Of a stretch of DNA of 64,000 nucleotides, positions 28,100-34,748 are shown one piece after another. Position 1 is the first letter of the stretch; each line of letters begins with the position of its first letter. The notes under the pieces were generated by a model. It saw nothing but the letters and a program-made list of their open reading frames with translations, made no database searches and was not told the origin of the DNA. This DNA comes from Bombiscardovia apis (GTDB taxonomy: Bacteria > Actinomycetota > Actinomycetes > Actinomycetales > Bifidobacteriaceae): positions 806,001 to 870,000 of the forward strand of contig NZ_AP026800.1 of assembly GCF_033095945.1 (NCBI RefSeq), written 5' to 3'. The position numbers and the translations under genes are program-made.

Positions 28100-28212
28100 T
28101 GAAGACCGGCTAGGCATTGTTGCACACTGGCAACCGGTTATTGACAAAGGGCAGACACCAGCACAGGTCAATTATTACCATTGTACAGAGCGTATTACTT
28201 ACCAGTATGATA
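28100..28212 (+). pseudogene. Unidentified fragment at the right end of the island
   Basis: An open stretch reads HWQPVIDKGQTPAQVNYYHC and ITYQYDSG. It looks like part of an Rhs-type or similar protein with no start. It is joined directly to the permease remnant at 28213. The gap 28025-28099 holds nothing I recognise. Confidence 0.35.
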
Positions 28213-28350
28213 GTGGCTTTGAAGCTGATTGTCTTACCCGATGGGCCTAGTGTGTTCTCTAGCTTTGGCTTTTGCGCTCGCAGTTATGCTTATTACCGAC
28301 CGCACTTTGGAACGCATCGACATGGTTGAGTCTTTGAAGAGCCCGGAGTG
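28213..28350 (+). pseudogene. Tail remnant of an FtsX-like permease
   Basis: Two pieces match the permease at 15370: GTGGCTTTGAAGCTGATTG onward (VALKLIVLPDG, near 17120) and the last 90 bases (FALAVMLITDRTLERIDMVES to the stop, near 17864-17952). The middle is deleted. It is a second copy of the gene, since its 3' flank differs. It sets the right border of the Rhs island. Confidence 0.75.
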
Positions 28351-28416
28351 AGTGCTTGTCGCTTGGTTAACCTGTTAGAGACAGGGGGTGGGAGGATGCT
28401 CCTGCGTTCCTTGCAG

Positions 28417-31056
28417 TTAGAGGTGCTGGATTGGGATGTCAGTTAGGTCGCGGGCGTTCAGGAGGGAGCGGACACAAGTTAGGACGCTGAGCGAAGTCAG
28501 GGCCAGGCCGATAAGTATGAGGTGGGCCAGTAGGTCGCCGCCGGTGAGGGGAAGACTTCCTACCTGATCAGGCAGCTGTGATTCCCATTGAGCGTACCAA
28601 ACTAATACCGGGCTGATATCAAAGTCGGGGATTGGATCATTGGGGTGGTAGCTAAGGCCGCCTCCGTTGGGCTCGCTGTTCCATCCGATGAAGTCGTACC
28701 CGTCTAGGAGGTAGTCGTTCTCGGGGAAGGTGAGGCCAGTTGGCCCGCTTTCGGGGATGGTTATAGGGGCCATAGTTCCAGTGGCATCATTATGGTTTGG
28801 GGCGAAGGCGATGGTTTTCTCGGGCACAATCTTCTCAGCGATATAGACACCGTCCATGCCGCTCCTGGAGCGATTTCCAAGTTCAATAGCAGAGTTGGGG
28901 AACTGAGTGGCAATCGACACCCAAGAGCCGTCTTCTTTTATCCATCGTCCTGTCAAATTACTAGACTGTGGATTCACTGCCTCGAATGCGTTGTCTGCGA
29001 ATTTGGAATCAGGGCCTATGACTACCCGCACCAGACCGGAGGGGAAAATGCCTTGCTGCGCGCTGGCTTTGCTCGTATTCCAACCGCTTACGTCAAGATC
29101 GGTTAAGCCGGTTTGCGCGAAAGCCAAACTCATATTGCTGACATTACTCGTATCCCAGCCGCTCATGCTCAAGTTAGTGACTTGGCAGCCTTGAACAATT
29201 CCTTGAATGTTCGTGGCAGCACTAGTTACGAAGTTGTCGAGATTCAAGCTAGTTAGCGGAACGTAGTAGAACATTCCCTGCATGTTGGTTACTTTACTGG
29301 TGGTCCACCCGCTAAAATCCATGCTACCGGTGATGCTGCTGCGTTCAAACATGTTGTACATGTCAGTGACGTTGCTTGTGTCCCATCCTGCGATGTCGAG
29401 ACTGGTTGTTGAAGATTGCCCAAACATTTCGCGCATGGTCTGCACTTGCGAAGTGTTCCAACCGCTGATATTGATGCTAGTCGCTCTGCTGGCAAAGAAC
29501 ATGTACTGCATGTTAGTGACGTTGTTGGTAATCCAATTGTTAAGATCTAAAGTTGCTACTCGGGAGTTTTGGAACATTCCTCCCATGCTAGTCACCTTGC
29601 CGGTGTGCCAACCATTCACATCAAGGCTCGTTACTGCGCTGTTGCAAAACATTCTTTCCATATTGGTAGTGTTGTCGGTAACCCAGTTGCTGACATCTAT
29701 ACTGGTAGCCGCACTATTCTCAAACATTCCCGCCATTGTGGTCACGTTAGTGACATCCCAGGTAATCAAATTGAGGCTGGGAACGGCGCTGTTTGCAAAC
29801 ATGTACTGCATGTTGGTTACTTTGTAGGTATCCCAACCGCTGACGTTGATGCTTCTGGCGGCACTGGTGTCAAACATTCCCTCCATTGTGGTCACATTAG
29901 TGACGTTCCAGCTACTCAAATCGAGGCTTGTGGCGAGGCAGTTATGGAAGACAACTCGCATGTCTGTAACGTTTTGAAATGCCCAACCGTCAACGTCGAT
30001 GCTAGTGGCTTGGCTATTTTCGAACATACCCTTGATCGTTGTAACTTTGCGGAGATTCCATCCGGCAAGGTCCAAACTTGTTGCACTACTGCCGTAGAAC
30101 ATTCCCTGCATGTTGGTTACCTGGCTTGTGTCCCATTGGCTTAAATCCAAACTGTTGACACGGCTGCTTTGGAACATGTTATACATGTTGGTCACGCTAC
30201 CAGTGTCCCAGCCACCAATATCGAGATTGCTTGCTTGGCAGTTGCCGAACATATTACTCATGTCGGTAACGTTTCCGGTCCGCCAACTACTCAAATCAAT
30301 GCTGGAACCTGCAGTGAAGGCTGAGGAGAACATGCCGCTCATATTGGTCACGTTGCTGGTATCTACTTGGTCCAAGCCATCTATCTCGCTCAAAGTGATA
30401 CCAGCAAAGAGATTCGCAGAATTTTGACCCAAGTAAGTGTTGGCGGGATCCGTGAAAATCATTTGTGACAGAGTGCCGTTAGTCTTCCAAGGGAGAGAAG
30501 TAGGCGCGTTCGGAAAGGCACCAGGACCGATATACATAACGTCCGCATCGTCGATTCGCCAAGCTGCGGTGCCAAAAACGCCTGAGGCCCTGTCAGCTCG
30601 AGGGCTTATACCGGGCCTCGATTGAATCTTATCCTTTGGGCTCGCGTTGGTATTAGGCAATGCGGACTCAGTCTCAGCCTCTATTGCCGCAGTACTCTGA
30701 TTCTGGGGCTCAACCTGCGACTGAGATTCTGCATCAGAACTAGGCTTTGGTGCGGATTTAGGTTGGGGCCTCGGTTGTGCAGTATGCTCGGATGGTGTTT
30801 GATGCTGCGGAAGGAGAGCTGAATCTGCTGCGAATTCTGATGCAGCTTTCGCTCGCTGGACAGGTGCAGGTGTGGCTTCAGCTTGGTGAGTTTGATCTTC
30901 TTCAACAGTTGGGAGAGCGGTAGCAATACATGGCTGTGCAAATACTGCAACAGTCAGCAAGACAAGCAAGATAAGAAGTGCTGTCGAGCGAGTACGCTGC
31001 CCGGATCTTACCGAAGGCACGTCGTCTTTGTAATCGACATAGCGGTTGGTAGGCAT
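28417..31056 (-). CDS. DUF285 (BspA-like) repeat surface protein with LPxTG anchor
   Basis: 879 residues. An internal signal peptide (about 24-48, LLILLVLLTVAVFAQPC) precedes a Pro/Gln/Ser-rich stalk. From about 200 to 640 there are some eighteen 24-residue repeats of the form WDTSNVTNMxxMF with SLDLSGW between, the Mycoplasma-type DUF285 repeat. An InlB B-repeat follows (LDGYDFIGWNSEPNGG). The C-terminus reads LPLTGG, a hydrophobic helix and a short tail, a classical sortase signal. Such proteins bind host or neighbour surfaces. A run of seven G lies about 100 bases upstream. Ligand unknown. Confidence 0.88.
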   Translation of the reverse strand: MPTNRYVDYKDDVPSVRSGQRTRSTALLILLVLLTVAVFAQPCIATALPTVEEDQTHQAEATPAPVQRAKAASEFAADSALLPQHQTPSEHTAQPRPQPKSAPKPSSDAESQSQVEPQNQSTAAIEAETESALPNTNASPKDKIQSRPGISPRADRASGVFGTAAWRIDDADVMYIGPGAFPNAPTSLPWKTNGTLSQMIFTDPANTYLGQNSANLFAGITLSEIDGLDQVDTSNVTNMSGMFSSAFTAGSSIDLSSWRTGNVTDMSNMFGNCQASNLDIGGWDTGSVTNMYNMFQSSRVNSLDLSQWDTSQVTNMQGMFYGSSATSLDLAGWNLRKVTTIKGMFENSQATSIDVDGWAFQNVTDMRVVFHNCLATSLDLSSWNVTNVTTMEGMFDTSAARSINVSGWDTYKVTNMQYMFANSAVPSLNLITWDVTNVTTMAGMFENSAATSIDVSNWVTDNTTNMERMFCNSAVTSLDVNGWHTGKVTSMGGMFQNSRVATLDLNNWITNNVTNMQYMFFASRATSINISGWNTSQVQTMREMFGQSSTTSLDIAGWDTSNVTDMYNMFERSSITGSMDFSGWTTSKVTNMQGMFYYVPLTSLNLDNFVTSAATNIQGIVQGCQVTNLSMSGWDTSNVSNMSLAFAQTGLTDLDVSGWNTSKASAQQGIFPSGLVRVVIGPDSKFADNAFEAVNPQSSNLTGRWIKEDGSWVSIATQFPNSAIELGNRSRSGMDGVYIAEKIVPEKTIAFAPNHNDATGTMAPITIPESGPTGLTFPENDYLLDGYDFIGWNSEPNGGGLSYHPNDPIPDFDISPVLVWYAQWESQLPDQVGSLPLTGGDLLAHLILIGLALTSLSVLTCVRSLLNARDLTDIPIQHL

Positions 31057-31208
31057 GGTTGCTCTCTGTTTATTTGGCTAAAAGTGTCCACAAGCGCCTT
31101 ATCGACACCGGTTAGGCCCTATTTCCTCTTACTGTGCAAGGCTACCAGAAAGGGTAGGAAGGGGGGGAACGGGACTAGGGCTTGACGCGGCACTTCCTTA
31201 TGTAGCGA

Positions 31209-31241
31209 GAGGTCCTGCAAAGTTAAACTCTGCAGGACCTC
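31209..31241 (-). terminator. Perfect 11-bp hairpin after the DUF5692 gene
   Basis: GAGGTCCTGCA and TGCAGGACCTC around an 11-base loop, 54 bases past the stop of the gene at 31295. No clear T run follows, but the stem is long and GC-rich. Confidence 0.6.
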
Positions 31242-31294
31242 ACGCGAGGAGAGTCCTAAAATAGTGGGGCTCTTACTGTTTGGTTATTCTATTC

Positions 31295-32284
31295 TCAGGC
31301 GGCGCGAGCAATGGCCTGCTCGAAGTCGCGGGTGCCCTTGAAGACCTCGGAGGTCCAGGGGTTGACCTGCTGCTTCTTGGCGCGGACCAAAATATAGGCC
31401 AGAGCTGCGATGTTGACTACCAGCGAGATGATAGAGATTACGAGGTTGACGTTGGGATTGTTGACCGATTCCACAGCGAAGCGAGAATGGTCGCGGTCAA
31501 GGAAGAGAGGGAAGACCTGAGCGAACATGCACCAGATAGCTAGCGTGTTGGCGCGGTTCTGAATCCATGCGCCCTTGTTCCACAGGAAGTTGGCGAAGGT
31601 CGGGGCCAGGAGCAGGGCCAGGCCGCAGTACCAAGCGTGGGTAGGCAAGCAGTTGTAAGTGTAGGTGAAGTTCCACACGTCGTATGCCAAGATGAAGACC
31701 CAAGTCATGTCGGGCCAGAGCATGTCCTGCTTGTTCTTGGATGCGTAGATGCCAAACCAGCCAGTCATGCAGAAGATATTAATCAAACCGGCCACGCCGT
31801 TGAAGACGTTGAACCAGCCGCCCATGAGGGTTACGCCCTCGCTGGAGACGAAGGTGCCGCCCCAGCCGCGGAAAGCTGACTCAAAATCGGATGCGACGGC
31901 AATCAGGATGTTGATAGCTACGATAATGAAGGGGAAACACTTGAACCAGTTGACTTTGCCCAGCTTGCCCCAGCCGTACTTGAGGATCATGAAGCCGATA
32001 CATCCGGCAGCGGCGGCGTAGAGCTTGGCGTAGTGGAACCAGCCGTTCATTTCGGTATAAGTGGGGTTGTTCAGAGCCCAGTCAGCCTTCATAGCAACGC
32101 CTACGTAGATGGCGATAAAGTATGCCGTTAGTCCTGCGGGCAGGGCCATAAAGCATACGATGCCTCCGATTTTGCTCCTGCGAGCTACTTCGTTGGCGGC
32201 AATTAAAGCACAAAATACAAGTACCCAGCCCAGCCATTGATACATGGCATCGGGACCGTAGACTTGAAATAGCACAGTGCTCAC
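31295..32284 (-). CDS. Polytopic membrane protein (DUF5692-like)
   Basis: 329 residues with about nine hydrophobic helices and many Trp residues. Motifs: GWVLVFCALIAANEVARRSK, AVASDFESAFRGWGG, and YDVWNFTYTYNCLPTHAWYC. The family name is my best recognition; the function is unknown. It lies 80 bases downstream of a tetR gene on the same strand, so the TetR operators ahead of tetR probably control both. A transporter or efflux role is inference. Confidence 0.6.
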   Translation of the reverse strand: MSTVLFQVYGPDAMYQWLGWVLVFCALIAANEVARRSKIGGIVCFMALPAGLTAYFIAIYVGVAMKADWALNNPTYTEMNGWFHYAKLYAAAAGCIGFMILKYGWGKLGKVNWFKCFPFIIVAINILIAVASDFESAFRGWGGTFVSSEGVTLMGGWFNVFNGVAGLINIFCMTGWFGIYASKNKQDMLWPDMTWVFILAYDVWNFTYTYNCLPTHAWYCGLALLLAPTFANFLWNKGAWIQNRANTLAIWCMFAQVFPLFLDRDHSRFAVESVNNPNVNLVISIISLVVNIAALAYILVRAKKQQVNPWTSEVFKGTRDFEQAIARAA

Positions 32285-32364
32285 TTCCTTTTTCTCTTGT
32301 GGATTCTTTCTATTCTTGCGCTCTCCGAAGGCCGGTTGTGTCGGTTGCCGGGGCGCGCAAAATC

Positions 32365-32994
32365 TTATAGGTAGTCTTCCAGCTGCAAAGTCTGGATGAA
32401 TATTTCCTTGACATCCTCGTCACTAATGTGCGGTTGCTCGCGCAGTAGTGCGATGGAGCCGGAAATCATCATCATGAGCGTTTCTTTGACGTGCTTGATG
32501 GGAAGGCTGCCGTGCACATGTTCAAAATCTTTGACAGTAGTCTGGCAGATGTAATCAGAGACGCGCTGGGAGACCTGGTCGACGAACTGTATGTACAGGC
32601 CACTGTTGCCGGACTGGACCATCTTTTTGCTGAAGGGCCCCTCGTCGGCTATGATGACTCGCATCATAGACACCATATCGTCCAAAGCTTGGTCGACTTG
32701 GCCGCGCACGCGGGTTTCGTTCCAAGCATCTAAGCGGGCGATGATGGCGTTAATAGCATCATCGAGCACTGCCTCGGCCACGTCTTCCTTGTTGCGGAAG
32801 TAGTGGTAAAAGAGGGAGCGGGTAATGCCGACCCTACAAGTGATGTCGCTCACGGTGATGTGGGTGAACCCCTTTTCGAGGCAAATCTCACGGGCCGCAT
32901 GCACAATTTGGTCCCGGCGATTGTTGCCGCGTCTGCTGGCTTGGTTATTGGACTCAATAGCAGCTTTCCTGCTTGTTGATTCAGGTTGTGCCAT
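32365..32994 (-). CDS. TetR family regulator
   Basis: 209 residues from the ATG at 32994 (MAQPES), with GGAGAGG directly upstream; a GTG at 33006 is possible but lacks a ribosome site. The HTH is ITVSDITCRVGITRSLFYHYFRNKED (about 50-75). The rest is a helical ligand domain. Two identical palindromes lie 66-126 bases upstream, consistent with autoregulation. It is probably in one transcript with the DUF5692 gene. Confidence 0.87.
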   Translation of the reverse strand: MAQPESTSRKAAIESNNQASRRGNNRRDQIVHAAREICLEKGFTHITVSDITCRVGITRSLFYHYFRNKEDVAEAVLDDAINAIIARLDAWNETRVRGQVDQALDDMVSMMRVIIADEGPFSKKMVQSGNSGLYIQFVDQVSQRVSDYICQTTVKDFEHVHGSLPIKHVKETLMMMISGSIALLREQPHISDEDVKEIFIQTLQLEDYL

Positions 32995-33059
32995 ATGCCT
33001 CTCCACTTGCTCAAGTCACACTCCGTGCCCTCTCTATAAGAATTCGAAAGACACCGAGC

Positions 33060-33076
33060 ATTGACGCTCTGTCAAT
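33060..33076. promoter_or_regulatory. TetR operator 1, ATTGAC-N5-GTCAAT
   Basis: A perfect 6-bp inverted repeat with a 5-base spacer (gctct), upstream of the tetR gene at 32994. It is matched by an identical half-site pair 44 bases further on. Confidence 0.7.
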
Positions 33077-33103
33077 AACGCTTGCACAAGAATAGGGAGG
33101 GGG

Positions 33104-33120
33104 ATTGACAACATGTCAAT
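33104..33120. promoter_or_regulatory. TetR operator 2, ATTGAC-N5-GTCAAT
   Basis: Same arms as operator 1 with a different spacer (aacat). The centre-to-centre distance of 44 bases is about four helical turns, so two dimers could bind the same face. The region 33121-33362 holds no gene I can support. Confidence 0.7.
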
Positions 33121-33362
33121 ATGTTCTCGGCGGGCTGATTCGGGACACTCTTGTTTTGCTGGCACAGCAAGTTCGAATGTTGTGCCAGACGATTGAACAT
33201 TTCAAGAAGCGGGAAGCAATCCCTAGCGGTGTATGTGGTTTTAGGCTGTGCGGTTTTGATCCGAGGCACGGGCACGCTACCGCAGATTATGGCTTGCAAA
33301 TTATCTAGGATACACTCGAAAGGTTGGAACATTTTAACCACTTAAAATGAAGGGAAGTGCCA

Positions 33363-33677
33363 GTGGATTCCACTAACGAAATAGTTGTTGGTGTATTAGT
33401 CTTGATAATTTTCTGTGCGGTTTTGATTCTGCTATTAAGGCTGTGGATTAAGTTTCTCGCTCGAATGAGAAATCGTTCAATCCAGAAGAAAATTGCTGCC
33501 GGTAAGATCAAAGATAAGACCTTAATGAAGCTGTATCAGCGTTTTCAAAAGTCTCAGAATGGCAAAGTCATTGCGATGATGTGCTTTGGCGTTAACTACA
33601 AGTTGTTTTTAAGAACGCAAAGCGATACTTATGAAATCTACAAAGCAGAAATGATAAGAAGAAATCTACCTTTGTAA
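33363..33677 (+). CDS. Small membrane protein, function unknown
   Basis: 104 residues from GTG at 33363, chosen because AGGGAAG lies about six bases upstream (GTG at 33357 overlaps it). One N-terminal membrane helix (VVGVLVLIIFCAVLILLLRLW), then a basic cytoplasmic part with KLYQRFQKSQNGK. Family not recognised. It stands alone. Confidence 0.55.
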   Translation: MDSTNEIVVGVLVLIIFCAVLILLLRLWIKFLARMRNRSIQKKIAAGKIKDKTLMKLYQRFQKSQNGKVIAMMCFGVNYKLFLRTQSDTYEIYKAEMIRRNLPL

Positions 33678-33720
33678 AAGCGATTGCTGATTTTCGTATG
33701 ATCAGCACTGTAGCTGCAGT

Positions 33721-33757
33721 TGCCCCCCCCCCTATGAAATAGTTCGGGGGGGGGGCA
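33721..33757. repeat. C10/G10 hairpin
   Basis: TG then C10, a 13-base loop (tatgaaatagttc), then G10 and CA: a perfect 12-bp stem made almost wholly of homopolymers. The second copy at 57125-57161 has C8 and G11. It lies between the small membrane protein and the DUF5713-like gene and could act as a terminator or a length-variable switch. Confidence 0.7.
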
Positions 33758-34006
33758 GTATAAAACGGGAGCTGAAACGTATGCTTAGTATCTCAATCCT
33801 TTTGTTAATGATATAAAAACTCCCATCATGCTTTTATCGCTACACTTAGGAACATTATAAAGTGCCTAAGTATTCCCCGCCCTTTGGCCCGACAGCTACT
33901 TAGAATTGGTTGAGTACTGAAGTGGAAGCGCTTTTCTGCCACATTACTTGTACCGGGCAAAACGCACCAAACTGAGAAGGCAGTTATTACGGATAATTCT
34001 AACTTT

Positions 34007-34303
34007 TTGGCTGACATGTATGGGGATGAGTATTTCCCTGATTTCTTGGTAGACAAGGTAAAGAAAGTTCTCACCGAACTCGATGCCTTTTTGGCAGATA
34101 AGAACTATACTCCCGAGACGGTGCAGGAGGCTTTCGACAAGGCAACCTTGCAGATTAACGGCTTGGAAGAAGAGTTTGAAGAGAATGGTAGCGAGATTGA
34201 AACTGCCGCCCGTGATTCTATAGCTGAAACTGTTGATCACATGCTCCAGCATTACGATATTGATATTGACTTAGAAGAAGCCCTGAGAGAGCGCGAATGG
34301 TAG
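34007..34303 (+). CDS. DUF5713-like protein
   Basis: 98 residues. LADMYGDEYFPDFLVDKVKKVLTELDAFL is the conserved core; the rest is acidic and helical. The apparent start is a TTG at 34007, but the frame is open further upstream and encodes KAVITDNSNF, which resembles the usual N-terminus of such proteins, so the true start may be lost or non-ATG. It overlaps the next gene by seven bases. Function unknown; the family is often near toxin or immunity genes, which I only note. Confidence 0.6.
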   Translation: MADMYGDEYFPDFLVDKVKKVLTELDAFLADKNYTPETVQEAFDKATLQINGLEEEFEENGSEIETAARDSIAETVDHMLQHYDIDIDLEEALREREW

Positions 34304-34635
34304 AACAGATGGAGTCTGAAGCAGGTGACCTAGCATGGGTACAGGCTTTGCAGATGGCTGTTGAAGAGACCTTTCTCATAGATGATTCTCGCGAGGCTTT
34401 TGAACACTTGGTCAAGCGATTTGCCGAAGCTGACTTGCTTTTTGAGTTGAATGAAGGAGAAGATTCGGCTTATCTGTATATTCCGAAACACCCCGGGAAA
34501 TCGATGCCCGGAGCAGTTGTGAGGAGTGAATCGTTAGACAACACAATTGGCGAACAACAAGGCAAGAGCGTGATGGTAGATTTCGACGCTGCAGTTGAGC
34601 CAATCGGTATCAAGATAATGCCTGCAAGAACGTAG
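34297..34635 (+). CDS. Hypothetical protein overlapping the DUF5713-like gene
   Basis: 112 residues, acidic, no membrane segment or signal. MVEQMESEAGDLAWVQALQ, then EAFEHLVKRFAEADLLFEL. It overlaps the upstream gene by seven bases, so translation is probably coupled. Family not recognised. In the second copy it is frameshifted near 57893. Confidence 0.55.
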   Translation: MVEQMESEAGDLAWVQALQMAVEETFLIDDSREAFEHLVKRFAEADLLFELNEGEDSAYLYIPKHPGKSMPGAVVRSESLDNTIGEQQGKSVMVDFDAAVEPIGIKIMPART

Positions 34636-34664
34636 ACGAAGCTATATGATCGCAGTTCAAGATT

Positions 34665-34730
34665 CGATGTTGTGCTCAGTGAGAAGGTTCTGAGAACAAT
34701 TATCGCTGAGCACAACATCGATTATTTTTT
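34665..34730 (+). terminator. Strong rho-independent terminator
   Basis: A 15-bp perfect stem (34665-34679 with 34706-34720, CGATGTTGTGCTCAG) and a 26-base loop, then ATTATTTTTT. It closes the DUF5713-like pair and faces the end of the RCC1 gene. Confidence 0.85.
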
Positions 34731-34748
34731 AGACCAAACTATCTATTT

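Larger units (their letters stand above)
21422..28212 (+). mobile_element. Rhs toxin-immunity island of gammaproteobacterial style
   Basis: A markedly AT-rich block carrying seven toxin-tip plus immunity modules, four of them linked to pieces of an Rhs core with the same tip ([17 protein letters not shown], then [10 protein letters not shown]). It interrupts two native gene remnants: DUF2130 on the left and an ABC permease on the right. No transposase, integrase or attachment site was seen. Rhs effectors of this kind are delivered by type VI secretion in Gram-negative bacteria; nothing in the window suggests a secretion system here. Recombination between repeated core tips is the usual way such arrays grow. 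Confidence 0.8.

Noticed and set aside
21422..28212. Prophage or transposon origin of the island
   Set aside because: No integrase, transposase, terminal inverted repeats or phage structural genes were found.
31156..31170. G7 run upstream of the DUF285 gene as a phase switch
   Set aside because: Seven bases is short compared with the 10-11 base tracts elsewhere, and no promoter elements can be placed around it.
33105..33345. Small plus-strand frames between tetR and the small membrane protein
   Set aside because: They overlap the TetR operators, overlap each other in different frames, and show no protein-like pattern.
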